This document shows, piece after piece, positions 1-11,895 of a stretch of DNA of 64,000 bases. The notes under the pieces are model-generated. The model was not told the DNA's origin. It searched no databases and was given only the letters and a program-made list of their open reading frames with translations. Source of the stretch: Emergomyces orientalis (Eukaryota > Ascomycota > Eurotiomycetes > Onygenales > Ajellomycetaceae); the NCBI GenBank assembly GCA_002110485.1, contig MOWL01000093.1, forward strand, positions 62,001 through 126,000, in the 5' to 3' direction. Position numbers and translations under genes: made by a program. How positions within the stretch are numbered: the first letter of the stretch is position 1; each line of letters begins with the position of its first letter.

Positions 1-396
1 TCTTTTCTTTTGGTTGTTGAATAGAGATTTGGCTCTTGGGAGGGGATAGATGGTAGATGGGGGTGCTGGTTGAGATGGTAGGGTATCAAATGAAATCTAT
101 TAGATGGTTATGTCTGTGTATACTCAAAATAAAACATATTTGTGAAATTTAGGTACGGAAAATGAAGAAATGTCAGGGAAAAATGTATATGTATGTGAGA
201 ATTGAAATGAGAATTAGAAAAATAGGTTGAGGTATGTGCAGAATAACATGAGATGAGGTAAAAGTAAGAAAAAAACGCCAGTAGGGGTTCTCCCATTTTT
301 CCAAAATCATACGTACGAACAAAACAAGGCAACTGAAAATTTTTTAAGCTTTTAGCGCCGGGGAATCCCAATGTATAAACCCTCGTCATTTATATT
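1..396. other. Intergenic flank, no gene seen
   Basis: AT-rich sequence at the window edge. It lies downstream of the minus-strand DUF3112 gene, so it probably holds that gene's 3' UTR and terminator. Short open frames here have no start context or family resemblance. Confidence 0.5.
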
Positions 397-1350
397 TCAG
401 AAACCGGACTCGGCAGCCACTCCGGCTTCAGTATCATTTGCAGCTGAGTCGTCATCTTTTTCATTACTATTATTATTATTAACAGTGTAAGTTCGCACCT
501 TCGAGCTGCCGTTGGGAACGTGGAATCTCAAATCCACACGGGAAAAGAAGAAGAGGAACACCACCGTGGCTTCAATGCCGAAGTTGAAGATGTAAAAACA
601 TGCTTTGTGGTGATACCACGCTGGATTGTTGGCCATGCGAGCAGGCATGAAGGTCGTACCGGCACGGAATGACGCTCCAAGACAGAGCAGCACGGCCGCA
701 GTACCAGCGATGAGAATCTTCGCCTTGAGGCTCCCGTAACCGAAATGCTCAGTTGGTTGGCGGCGTGGGGTTAGCGCGATGAAGGCGAGCATGGGGATTG
801 GGAGGAAGGAGACGAAGGTGAAATAAGACACGCCCCACCATTGGAGATTGCGGTCGATTGATCGAATGTCCGTATCAAGGGTGTAGAAGCTTTGCACGGT
901 GGCGGTGATGACCATCACGAGGGTCAGGATGATAAGGACATAGAGCGCCTTAAAGGCATAGGAGAAAGGCCGTGACCAACCAATCCGCGGATGGGTGGCC
1001 CGGAAAATGCGCTGGGTGTAGAGTAGGTTGAGGATAAAGAGGAGTAGAACACCTGCGGCAACGAAGATCTGCGCTGCAATTGCGATTTGGGCATTGGTGA
1101 TGCGGTTCGCCCATACGATTCTGAGAACCGAAGCTGTAATTCTAGCCATGCAGAAGCCGAATGTAGCAGCTGAAGGAATGAATTTATGGCCTCGTGCCAT
1201 GTTTTTCCGGAATAGGGTCATGTGGCAGGCTGCGCCTATTATAAATATGGCGAGGAAAACTGCAGTAATGGGAACATCTACTGAGATTGACGGTCGACCT
1301 CCCATACCTGCAGCGGTAGGAGGGTACGGTGGACCAGGCGGCGGACCCAT
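397..1350 (-). CDS. DUF3112 multi-pass membrane protein
   Basis: A single-exon 317-aa protein. The N-terminus is proline/glycine-rich (MGPPPGPPYPPTAAG), followed by about seven hydrophobic segments at residues ~28-48, 65-85, 90-112, 130-152, 173-195, 213-232 and 250-272. The tail (after ~275) is hydrophilic, with an Asn run and acidic residues. Layout and segments such as FCMARITA, ITATVQSF and FRAGTTF match the fungal DUF3112 family (PF11309), whose function is unknown; a seven-helix plan resembles other fungal receptor-like membrane proteins but no ligand can be inferred. The ATG is the first in frame. It is transcribed away from the hydrolase gene at 2688, leaving a 1.3-kb shared upstream region. 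Family recognised from memory; function unassigned. Confidence 0.8.
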   Translation of the reverse strand: MGPPPGPPYPPTAAGMGGRPSISVDVPITAVFLAIFIIGAACHMTLFRKNMARGHKFIPSAATFGFCMARITASVLRIVWANRITNAQIAIAAQIFVAAGVLLLFILNLLYTQRIFRATHPRIGWSRPFSYAFKALYVLIILTLVMVITATVQSFYTLDTDIRSIDRNLQWWGVSYFTFVSFLPIPMLAFIALTPRRQPTEHFGYGSLKAKILIAGTAAVLLCLGASFRAGTTFMPARMANNPAWYHHKACFYIFNFGIEATVVFLFFFSRVDLRFHVPNGSSKVRTYTVNNNNSNEKDDDSAANDTEAGVAAESGF

Positions 1351-2687
1351 GGCCTAAGTAAAAAAACCATTGTCAACTCAACAATACCCTTAGATATGTC
1401 ATTAATTCGAGATATATCAGGGCTGTCATACCTTCGCGCCTGAGGCTCCGGAAGGGAGGCCTGATTGTTGGGACATCCTGAGGCTTTTGGCCTGTTCTAG
1501 ACGTGATATTTTCTTCAGTCAATCTGGATATGGAGGTCCGCGTTCTCCTACGTGGTGTTTTTCTTGAGGATAGTCCTAGGAGTTGTGGGTATTAATCGCC
1601 TAGCAATTATTAGAAAAAAAGAAGCTTAAGGTAAGAAATTATTGGGGTAACTGCGGCGTTTGTGAAATGGTAAATAAACAGTCAAGATTTTTTGAGGAAG
1701 GGAGGCAAATGGCGTTTATGTATTATTATTTCTCCCACGGGGTTATTCTTGAAACTGCGATCTAGCCTGCCAGGAATTGCATAGCTTTCGCATCAAGGCC
1801 GCCAAAATCGACGGCGCAGGTGTCCCGCTATCATCTTCACCATCGGTAAAGGGATAATTTCCTCCCGATATTTTGCAGGGTGAGTAATAATGAACAGGCA
1901 TAGAAAGGTAGGCCAAACAAAGGCATGACCATGTCGGTACCTCTTTGACTAAGCGCGTTGTCAGTGGCTCCGAACCTCATGCCTCTGGATGCTTTGTTTC
2001 TCTGTCCTCTGGCGGGTGTTGGAAGGTTGGAAGATTGATATCAAAATCGGGGAGCAGAAAAAGGAGCGCGATATTAAGACCAAAGCCTCGGATTGGCTGG
2101 GGGGCCGGCAAGTCGGTGGTTGGCAACCGCCGATGGCCTGGTATTGGTTGGCCCCGAGATCCCGATCTCCCGTGTATGGAGCAAAATTGTGCAGAGTCCA
2201 CCTTGATAGCAAAGACAACAGAGTGAGAATGGTTAAATATAGCGGCCTGATGTAAAATCAATCAGCGAGTTTGTCATCTTTGTCTTTGTATACGGATCCG
2301 TAGCACGCGGGTGGGTAGATAGAAGAACATCATGACGTCTATCAAGCTACGCCTTTGTCAGATTTGAGCATCTCTCCATAACGTGAAGCTAACTAACTGC
2401 GACAAGTTAGATCCTTCTCTTGACCCTGCTGGGCTTGACCACGTGGAAGTGTGTTGGGCCGCCTCCAATGCAATGTAGCGGCAACCAGATGTCGCAAACC
2501 AACCTATCTGGAGTCCAGTTTCTATCTCCTGCTGCTCAATGACCTACTCGTTAACATCCATTGTATAACGCCATCTTCTCTTTTGCGGACAACTGTTGAA
2601 CTTGAAGCACGGGCGAGGAATTTTGGGCGTGTGGTTCCTGTCGAGTCAAAGGTCTGGCCGCATGACCACGGCTTGACATCTCACAAC
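1351..2687. other. Divergent intergenic region
   Basis: This region separates the 5' ends of the DUF3112 gene (minus) and the hydrolase gene (plus), so both promoters should lie here. The 80-95-codon open frames at 1945-2261 overlap on both strands and look like chance ORFs. No RNA gene or repeat seen. Confidence 0.5.
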
Positions 2688-4023
2688 ATGGCTGCTCTAC
2701 TTCAGTGTATCCAGCCCGTCTGTGATGCCATATTCTGTCCAGGTATCCCATTCAAGTATCGCTGGCGCCTGCTCACTCTTGCCCCCATAAATGCGCTCGC
2801 CTACTCGCTCAAATGGTTACCATGGGTGTTCTCGCGATCATATTCGGTGGTCAGGATCCCTCTCTGTCGAAGTCCGGGCCGTCCTGGCCGTGCTCTTGTT
2901 TTCACACCCAAATTTCCATCTAGATCCTTACGACCGCTCCATATCCATGTCCATGGTGGTGGATTTATAGGTGGCATCCCAGAGCTGGATAATGCATTTT
3001 GCAAACGGATGGTTGATGTGACCGGCGCTGTTGTTGTATCCATTTCATACGGACTAGCACCCCGATATCGGTTTCCAACTGCCCACCAGAATGCGCAAGA
3101 CGCCGCGGCTTATATTGTGGAGAATGCCGAACGGCTTTGGGGAGCCAATCCAAAACTGTTGACACTTAGTGGGTGCTCTGTGGGCTCAAACCTAGCTTTG
3201 GGCATTTCTCAGAGCCTTTCAGATACAGAGACTCCCGCTAAAGCAGCACTTATGATCGACAACCCTGTTCGTACACACCCTTTTTTTTTCATCGAGGCTA
3301 TGAAAGTCGATTTTGTCAGAGTGCTGCATCAGCCCGCTTAACCCACCAAGACATTATGAATGTATATCTGTGTGTGTTGTTAGGAGTCTGACCCTGAGTA
3401 ATTAACGCTCCCGTTTCATATATCTTTATTATTAGGTCGACTTCCGTATCCAGCCATGGGAAAAGCCAAAGCCACCCGGATTTCCAAAAACAGATCCCCT
3501 GGCCTTCATAATCCCTCTCTTCGATGCCTACGCCGAGTCTGCACGGTCTCAAAGATTCGAAGACCCCCTTCTAAACCCCATCTTAGCTGACATACGCACG
3601 CTTCCGCGGAAAATGCTGTTTATTATTGCTGGCGCAGATATTCTTCTCCATGAGGTAAAAACTTTTTTAGAGCGTCTGAAGAAGGAAGCAGTGGTGTTGA
3701 ATTCCCAACGGGATACTAGCGTGGACAGTGCCTCAGCGAGCTATGAGATTGAAGGCATGGTGTTTGATAATATGCTTCATGGCTGGTTAGATCGTAAGTT
3801 GCCACCTTCCTCCTTCCGTCGTTTTCCTTTTGTATACGTGCATTTTTTACGATGTATTATTAGCCCTTTTGGATTTTTTGAGAGGTTACTCAATGTGGTT
3901 TTATTTACTTATTTTCTAGTTCCATCATTTATAATTGATGAAAATATGAGAACACAGGCGCTCAACGCTTCTTACGAATTTATCCGCCGTGTTCATGCGG
4001 AAAATGGATGGCAGAAAGAATAA
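2688..4023 (+). CDS. Alpha/beta hydrolase (HSL-type esterase/lipase)
   Basis: Three exons: 2688-3266, 3436-3793, 3920-4023. Introns are GTTCGT..TTAG and GTAAGT..CTAG, and phases join to give 346 aa. The oxyanion-hole motif HVHGGGFIGG is at about residues 84-93. The nucleophile elbow GCSVG (about 160-164) supplies the catalytic Ser. AGADILLHE supplies the acid and HGWLD the His, completing the triad of the alpha/beta-hydrolase_3 (hormone-sensitive-lipase-like) family. The N-terminal part (LAYSLKWLPWVFSRS) is hydrophobic and may be a membrane-associated cap. Substrate cannot be predicted; fungal members hydrolyse small esters or lipids. The start is the ATG directly before MAALLQC. An in-frame upstream GTG extension exists but lacks an ATG. 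Confidence 0.85.
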
Positions 4024-4917
4024 TCTGGTTGAATGAAGTAATATCTTCACGTACTAGGTATGGATCATGGGTTGTGTCCATGTATGTATACTAGATAAAT
4101 TAAAGGTCCTCTCCACTCCTTTACGTTAGTTCATTTGTTTGTTCGAAGATAGTGACACGTGCGTGTTTTGGTGAGTCTGCTTCATCGGAATTTTACCCAT
4201 AGCGCTGCTGCTCTCAGAAGCCCTTAGGAAGATACTGCACGGACTTCCCGATAAGCTCATGTATTGAAGCCTGAATTTAATTAAATTTTGCATGGAGATG
4301 GAAGCTGGGGTATTGCAGCCCTCTCCCCTCCAAATATGGGGTAGTATAGGGAGCTGGAGGTTACGGGTGAGTGAGGGGAAACCATTGAGTGTGCTTTAGA
4401 GCGAATTACCCTACTTTTCTGGAAGTGTAAATAATCGGACGAGGTTTAATTTTTTTTTTAAATGGATGCGCGATTAGAGTAAGTAAAATGTGGAGCAATC
4501 CGTCAGCGCCTGATTTTGCCACCTCTCCAAGCGTGGGTGAATTTTCCTTTCTGGAAATCAGAGCTTTGATGGAGCATTTCACCCGTTCTTGAGGTTCTGA
4601 AAGCCTTCCATTAGGGTTATGGAGACCTATCAAACGCCAAAATCAAATCATCGGCTCGGCTTCTTCGGGCCGACCCCCACCCCAACAATGCCGAAAAGTT
4701 AATTTCCCCGCATGTAAAAGTCCTGCTCGGTTGTGTCCTCGTGACCCTACTGGACGGTAATTACTCTTCTGTTACTCTGATTTCTTGCTTGATTTGGAGC
4801 GTTTATCTTTCTTGCAATGATTCTACCCCTTTCAATTCAACTTAGCGTTCGCGGGAAAAATATTCTCGCTGACTGGCTGGCACTGGTCATCAACAGGTCC
4901 GGTTGGATCTTTTGGCA
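4024..4917. other. Intergenic, promoter of the transcription factor gene
   Basis: AT-rich sequence between the hydrolase stop and the C2H2 factor start. It contains a T-run near 4448 and several ATGs in short frames around 4817, one possibly an upstream exon or uORF of the next gene. No other gene seen. Confidence 0.45.
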
Positions 4918-7792
4918 ATGGTTCGGCATCTTCGCGTACAGAAGCAAGAGGTGGATGACAGCTCGGAACGGATCCATATATGTTCAATCTGCAAGCGGAG
5001 GTTCAAACGAAGTGAACATTGTTTAAGACATGAACGGGCCCGTACGTATATGCTTCTTGATTTAACTGTTAAATTATGATGAGGTGTTTAAAGATGTTAG
5101 GCCGGTTCCGAGCTGTTTTTAGTTAACCAGTGCTCTCAGCACAGATGCCAAGGTGAAACCATACGATTGCCGATTTTGTGAGCGGTCGTATGGCCGGAAG
5201 TAAGCAAGCTGTAGCTTAGTCCCGATTAATGGTTTTTGTGAACTAATTGATATATTGTCAGGGACCTTGTGGTACGCCATGAAAAGACCTTGCATGAAGA
5301 AGAATGGAACCAGGCACAAAGTTTTTTTAAGAAAGAAACCAAGAATTCAAATGGATTCTCACAGTCAAGAAGAAAACGCCGGCTTTCTTCTGTGAGTCGT
5401 AGCGACGAATTGAAAAATTCTGCCTCACCACCGCAGATCCCTCACTTAAAAGGTGCTTACGATATCTCTCCACATTTTCCGACTCAAACGACGGCACTAC
5501 TCAGCTCGCCTGATGAGAGCGATTTTAATCGAAAGTCATATGTGCCTCCAGCGAATTATACTTATTCGTACCCATTAACGCCTGGAACCCAAGAAACCGC
5601 CGATTTTCCCCACGATTCACCTATACCAGATCAGTATTATGTCGAAGAACAATACTTTCACCAGTATAATCACCCCATTTTGGAGCAGTCTACTGGAACA
5701 TACGAAGAACCCAATGTCATACCGGTCGATCCGGATCTATTTGAGAGCCCGAATACCAAAATCCGGCTGCGATCGCTGCAAAACACTCCGGGGTGTCTAG
5801 ATGTTCTGAGTATATGGCCTGATACATACGCCTCACGCATTCATCCTGAATTTCATCGAAAATATGAAAATGGTTTGGAACGGGCAAGAATCCATGGGTA
5901 TGCCCAAGGTCAACTAATCGACGGTGACCTCTCATTTTTACAAAGCATTTCAAGTCTAGCTAAACCGCCCAGCTCGACAATGACAATAGATGAAGAAATT
6001 CTGAAATCACTTTTCTTCGATACAAAAAGCAACTTTAATCAACGTGGTGGGGTCCGCGATATCCCAGATGTGCACTTATTACAACGATACCTAGACCAAT
6101 TCTTCCATTATTTCAACCCCCGCATGCCGATGTTTCATCTCCCAACTTTTGAAATCCAGACGACTCCTGCCCCATTAATACTCGCCATGTGCTCCATTGG
6201 TGCCTTTCAACTCTCGAATCGCGAGCTCTCTCTAGCGCTTATGCATCTTGCTGACGAACATATCGAAAATTCAAAGGCCGAAAAGCAGTCTTCAGGCTTT
6301 TCCTCATCCCGAATTATATGGGAGTTACAATGCAAGATACTTCTGATATTCGCCGGCAGTTTCCTCGGCGATGTGAGCACTGCAGTTATGGCCATTGAGA
6401 GAGTTGGGATATTTCACCGGGAATTTTCGCCCCTAAAGACTTGGTTGGAGTCCAACAGAGAGCAAAGCATTCGCCGATCGTGGAAGACATGGATCGAGTA
6501 CGAAACGACAAAGCGGCTGGTATGTTCCATGTCCATTATGAGTAGCCTCTTGACAACTGTTTATGATATTTCACCATGTATATCGACAGGACAGGTGCTT
6601 GGGCTGGAACTACCCAGTGCCGATGCACTATGGGAAGCCCCTAATGAAGGGAAATGGCTTGATCTGCAGAGTGCTGGTGTTTCTCGACTTCCTCCCCTGA
6701 AATTCAAGGGTTTATTAATCCCTTTGATTTCCGGCCAAGGGAATCAAGGAATGGACGAACTGAAGGAAATGTCCAGCTTATCCAATTTTGCTATTACCTC
6801 TATTACGCATGCTTTCATTATCTATGTCTGGAACCTCAAACAATGCACTCCATGCTCGCTGCAGAATTTCACAAGGAACTATAATCATCCCGAAGGTGAT
6901 ATGGAAGCCTTTTACACCAATCAAATGGAGCTGTCAATCACCAGATGCTACCAACTTTTAGGAAGCATTTTGCCAGAGGTAACGGGGGATCACAAACGCA
7001 GCCCACTTGATAAACCGGCAGTTTTTAACGGGTTTGCACTTCTGCGAAGCTCTTTTCTTCGGACCTTCGCTACTGAAACTGGAAGATCCGTGCACGCTGC
7101 GTTGCTGAGTGCAGATGATGTTACCATTCAGTCTGCATGTAAAGAGTACGCCAAGGAACCCTGGCATCGAGATCAGTTTACCGATAACGCTGCTATTAAA
7201 CTGTTCACGGATGTGCTGGCTCCTTTATACATGTGGAGGGGAGGTGTTAGAGAACCAGAGTTAAGAGTGGGGTTACTGGATTGGAATGTTGAACATTCTA
7301 TCTCTGTATTTGATTCCGGTAAACTATTGATTAAATCACCTTTCTGCTGCTGCACATGGTTTTGCGTAGTATTCGCGAATCGGTGAATGGATAACTTGCT
7401 AACTTCAAGTGTCTAAAAACTTATAGTTTTTTTCTTCACGAAGTGGATATTCAGCATTCAGACACAATGGCAACGTTCACCTAGTGACCAACGATGGCAG
7501 GAGATTATGAATAATATCAACGAGCTTATTGGAGAGCGGGAGGATGTTAGGACAGCACTCGCGGCGAGGGTAGCTTGCGCTTTTGCATCATTGCTGGTGG
7601 ATGCTAGTAGCCTAGGAGGTACGCCAACAAAAATACTTAGACTCCAAAGTGCTCTTTCTCACTGAAACTTCCATGGTGATCTGACATGACACATACACAT
7701 GTATAGTGGTAACTCGAATGAGATTGATTCTTATCAAGTTGGCAAATGCTTATGAAGACAGCTTCCAAATGGTGCAGAACTTGAGTCACTGA
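4918..7792 (+). CDS. C2H2 zinc-finger transcription factor with fungal_trans domain
   Basis: Five exons: 4918-5041, 5145-5199, 5262-7318, 7427-7618, 7707-7792, giving 837 aa. Introns 1 and 2 split the zinc fingers, which confirms the splicing. Finger 1 is C-SI-C...H-ERA-H completed across intron 1. A VKPYDC linker leads to finger 2, CRFC-type with H..H in VVRHEKTLH, completed across intron 2. A basic patch (QSRRKRRLSS) follows and could be a nuclear localisation signal. The middle of exon 3 (about residues 320-700), with RYLDQFFHYFNPRMPMFH, matches the fungal-specific transcription factor region (PF04082) seen in C2H2 regulators. The C-terminus continues in exons 4-5 (FFFTKWIF; ILIKLANAYED). 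The last two introns are supported by phase only. An extra 5' exon is possible. It is expected to be a nuclear DNA-binding regulator; targets unknown. Confidence 0.85.
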
Positions 7793-8011
7793 ATTTGGCG
7801 GGGATCCGGATATCATTCACGTATCTATTCCTGTTCGAAGGTTTGAAAACATTTAAAGTGTTTATTTTAGTGAGAAGTACGCCCTTTATAGTTAATGGGT
7901 ATCCGTTATGCATAAAGATGTGTAAGTCTACCATAAACCTCTACCGTTGGAGTTATCTAACCACTACTCCCTAACCACATTAAACTAAATGTACCGCAGC
8001 CCACCAATCGG

Positions 8012-9081
8012 TCAGTTAGACAAGCCTTCGCGTTGGATCTTGATACCAAACTTCTCGTAGGGGAAGTCCTCCAGACTAGCCAACAAATGGGCCCAGCCAT
8101 CACCAACCTCCCCAGTCATTCCAGATCCACGACCTCGCCATGTATCGAGTCCCTCAAGACCTTCCAGCAGTGTATGATCCATCTCGACATCTTTGTGCTC
8201 GCCTGTCAAGCCAGCCAAAACCAACTCTTCCTTCCCACGGTATTCGTCAAGCAGTCCGGTATATGGAACCCAAACAACTTGCATTCCAGCCCTCCGCCCA
8301 GCTTCGACACCAGGAACGGAATCCTCAAACACGAGACACTCTTCTGGTTTAATTTCTGGCTCTCCGTTAGTTGCCGCGCGTATTTCCGCATTGATGGTTT
8401 CCAGTGCCAGAAGATATATATCCGGTAACGGTTTGCCTCTCCCTGCGCCAATGCGGGGGTTATCACCTCGGATCAATCTTGATTCAGGGAATACGGAGAA
8501 GAGATCCGTCAAGTGAGCGGTTTTCAGGGCGTAGTTTTTGGACGTCGATGATGTGGCCAGTGCGATGTGGATTGGAGATGAAGTTTTCGCTGTATTAGCA
8601 AGATCTGACAGCAGGGTCACTACGCCTGGTAATGGTTTCGTGGTCGGGAAATGGATTTGCTGCAGTGCTGCTTGTTTCTCGCGGAATTCTTCCATGGGAA
8701 TGGGCAGTTGAGCCCAGTCGTGGAATATCTTTCCTGCCTGGATTTAAAAAGGATTTTTATATCAGTTTAAATGCCATAATGAGCAAGGACGTGGCTACGG
8801 TATAAATCTAAATATAGCATTGACGTATTCGCCGTACCTGTGGAGCTGGACGGCCTTGTAACTGCGCCTTGATAGACCACGGCATAGCTGGCCTGCCATA
8901 TTCAAGTAGGATTGTATTTATCACTAGCGAATAGATGTCCTCTGAATCAATGAGAAGGCCGTCCATGTCGAACAGACAAGCCCTAATTGGTGGGGGTCTT
9001 GACAGAGAAGAGTTAGCCCATGCTGTAGGAATAGAGTTGGGTTGGGGAAGAACAAACGTACTGCTTCCGCGCAGAATCCAT
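8012..9081 (-). CDS. HAD-superfamily phosphatase (pseudouridine-5'-phosphatase-like)
   Basis: Three exons read leftwards: 9081-9062, 8997-8838, 8737-8012; 301 aa. HAD motif I, FDMDGLLIDSED, is at residues ~14-26 with both aspartates. Motif II is ALATSS. The motif III lysine lies around GKPLPDIY, and motif IV is CLVFEDSVPGVEAG. The DMDGLL..E pattern and helical cap suit the HDHD1/Gpp/DOG1 group of small-metabolite phosphatases; the exact substrate (pseudouridine-5'-phosphate or a sugar phosphate) is inference. Donor sites GTACGT and GTACGG and acceptors CAAG and CCAG keep phase. The first exon is only 20 nt. It converges with the transcription factor gene and shares a divergent promoter with the TPR gene at 9384. 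Confidence 0.85.
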
Positions 9082-9383
9082 GGCGGTGTCTAAAGCAGGC
9101 AATTTTCTCGACGGATTAGCATTTAGATTCAATGATGTGATGTTATTATGTTGCGAATTCTTCGAGTTATTATAGCTTGGCTGCGAGGGGTGAAGTTGCA
9201 ACTAGCTAAGGCGGGGGAATTTACTTTTACAGGCGTTAGTAAGGTCTGCCAGCGGTAAAAGCGGGCAATGGAGGGTTTGCCGACAAAGGAACAAAAGCAA
9301 AGCCTCATCACCAACGAACGCTTTTTGACCCTCACCGCCCAGCCTCCCTTTAATCCCTTTAGCTCTTTAAACATCTGGAAACA
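9082..9383. promoter_or_regulatory. Bidirectional promoter, HAD phosphatase / TPR protein
   Basis: Only 302 bp separate the two start codons on opposite strands, so one short region must serve both genes. No specific operator recognised. Confidence 0.55.
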
Positions 9384-10438
9384 ATGTCGGAGAGCAACCA
9401 ACCCGAGCCCGCTATAAAGAATGATTCCTCATTATCCGATAGCGACGAGGAAGAAGTATTCCACGACGCCCGCTACCCCGCTGAAGAAGAAGCTGTACAC
9501 TCCACCTCTCCCCCAAACCAAAAAAAAAGAAACTTCTTTCTTTTACGAAACTGCGCAGCAGGAAGCTGTCCAGCTAGATTTGCTAACACAATATTGTATT
9601 AGGACCTCCTAAACCAATCTAACACTCATAAATCCGAAGCAAACAAATTATTCTCCTCCTCCCGCTACTCAGAAGCTATCACGACTTACGACCGCGCGCT
9701 CTCCTTTTGCCCCAACTATCTAGACTATGAAATCGCAGTCCTCCGCAGCAACATCTCCGCATGCCATCTGAAGCTGGAAGACTGGAAAGCTGCCGTCAAT
9801 GCAGCTACAGCCAGCATTGACCGGTTGGATAAAGCGCTGCCACCGCAATCACAGAGCGAGACAGCGCCTGGTGAGAAAGGTGGTGACAGTACTAGCGCTG
9901 GGACGGATAATGAAGTGGTGGAGCTAGTAGATGGAGATGGGGATGAAGAGTCAGAAGAAGCACAGCTGAAGAAACTGCAGGAGGATGACAGAAGGAAGGA
10001 AGATATCAGCCGCATACGTGCCAAGGCACTCATGAGGCGGGCTAGGGCTAAGATGGAGCTGGGTGGGTGGGCGAATTTGCAGGGTGCGGAGGAGGATTAT
10101 AAGACTCTACTTGGAATGGGGAATTTGCCGACGCAGGATGAGAGAGTTGTGCGAAAGGCGTTGAGAGAGCTACCTGGCTTGGTCAATGCTGCGAGGGAGC
10201 AGGAGGTAGGAGAGATGATGGGGAAGCTTAAAGATGTAAGTTGTTTAACAATTTTGCCTTTTCTTTTTGCTCATCTTTCCTGCGTCTGTGCTGGGTGGTT
10301 TGTTAGCTGTAGTTGCTGATGAATGCCGCATCTTAGCTTGGGAACGGAATTTTGAAGCCCTTTGGACTATCGACGGATAATTTCAAGTTCGTGAAGGACG
10401 ATAGGTCTGGGGGTTATAACATGTCATTCGAGAAATAA
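9384..10438 (+). CDS. TTC1-like tetratricopeptide repeat protein
   Basis: Three exons: 9384-9494, 9603-10235, 10337-10438; 281 aa. The acidic N-terminus (SDSDEEEVFHDARYPAEEEA) is followed by TPR repeats: SEANKLFSSSRYSEAITTYDRAL, then a repeat starting in YEIAVLRSNISACHLKLEDW, and a third after RIRAKALMRRARAKMELG. An acidic insert separates the second and third repeats. The C-terminus KPFGLSTDNFKF with GGYNMSFEK is characteristic of tetratricopeptide repeat protein 1 (TTC1), a co-chaperone-type adaptor reported to bind Hsp90-class chaperones. The first donor (GTACAC) is weak; a different nearby donor would alter only the junction. Cytosolic location expected. Confidence 0.85.
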
Positions 10439-11895
10439 AGGTATTTCAGGTGTTCACAGGTTGGGGCGTTAAAGAAGAGGGGTTTTGAAATAGAATTTAC
10501 TCTTTGTCACAGAGCGTGCGTATAAAATCATTTGATTCTCTGATATCTATATGTAATGTACTGTACAATACAAGCTATGGCCCAAGCGTAAACCTGCTAT
10601 ATCAGCGCCGCTTTTCACGCTTAGCCATTCCTTTCGCTTATTAGCTACTTCTCTATGAAATGCGTCAGGTAATTAAGTGCTATGTTAGATAGAATCTAAT
10701 CTTCCCCCCCCCCCTTTTTAACAAAAGCCTGAGAAACTACTTTCACGTCCTTGAGAAATTGCATGACGATAATAGACGTAGCTTAGACCCCTTGTTCCCC
10801 CTTCTTGTATGGTGCTAAATCATCGTCCCGACGAAGCATCCCTCTTGTTCGACAACTCACACCCCAGATTTACTCCGTTTTATACAGAGAGTATTGCGAG
10901 AGTCAAACGAATAAGCGCTTTCTAACAATTATATTTTTCCCCAGCTCATCGCTTCTCATAATTACAATCTGCTATTACAAATGTGGATGGAATAGTTCAA
11001 TTTAGTATTCCACGATACCGTATCATATCTCTTGAAAGAATAATGAAAAAGGCCCAAAGTTCAAACAGACGTTTATCGTTGTCAAGAACAGAAGACAAAA
11101 ACAGTTTAAACCTGTAAGAAGAACGACTCTAAAAAACACGCCCAAAGAACATGCTCAGTAACCGTAAACTGGGGGGAGGATGAGGGGGGAATGAAAAGAT
11201 CGCGGTGTTAATGGTGCTAGGGTTAGTAAAAAGTCAGTCAGCGCAAGGCACACAGAAGCGAACTTTGCACAAGCATGGCAAAACACTCAAAGCTGAACCA
11301 GTTTTTGGAGGCAGGATGAGACTAGGAAGCGGGTGGTGCCAAATCCCGTATGCATGAAGCCCAACGTGATGACTGTTCTGAATCCTTCCAATGGCGGCAA
11401 CACTTGATCCTGACAGAAATAAAAAGGGAGAGCAGAGAGTACATGAAAAAATAGAAGAGAAAAGGAAGGGAGTTGTCCCATGGCCAGCCTCTTAAAAACT
11501 GCAGTTCAGAAAAGCACGATGTTGGATTGGTTGTGAAATTCCAACAATAAGGGGGCCTCTATAGTAACCGTATCCATGACAGAAAACCTGCGAAGAGGGT
11601 GAAAGAAGATTTAAAAAAAAAAAAAAAAAAAAAAAAGGAAACAAAAAAAGAAAAACAACAGCAAAGCAAAAAGCAATTGCATAAAGCAAAATATTTGTAA
11701 GTTCCTAACGGATTGACGGCAGGGAGAATAAAGTTTGAAAAAAAGAAGAAGTTGCGCAGGTGTGTTGCATCTGTGAGCAACAACACAGCTTCATCCTGGG
11801 GTATCCGGGCCTTTTAGCGGTTGGGAAAAAAAAACAAAAGAAAGTAATGGCACACAGAGGGTAGTTCTGCGTGGGTTTGGATTCCAAGCGAAAAA
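10439..11895. other. Convergent intergenic region with homopolymer tracts
   Basis: This is the 3' flank of the TTC1-like gene and of the minus-strand 688-aa gene, which end facing each other. It carries an 11-C run at 10704-10714, a 24-A run at 11613-11636 and A-rich sequence around it. The A-run reads as a poly-T tract on the transcribed strand of the minus gene. No coding region supported. Confidence 0.6.

Noticed and set aside
108..389. 93-codon minus-strand open frame
   Set aside because: AT-rich, no recognisable features, lies in the 3' flank of the DUF3112 gene.
1945..2261. Overlapping 85-94-codon frames on both strands
   Set aside because: Mutually overlapping in several frames with no splice context; consistent with chance ORFs in a promoter region.
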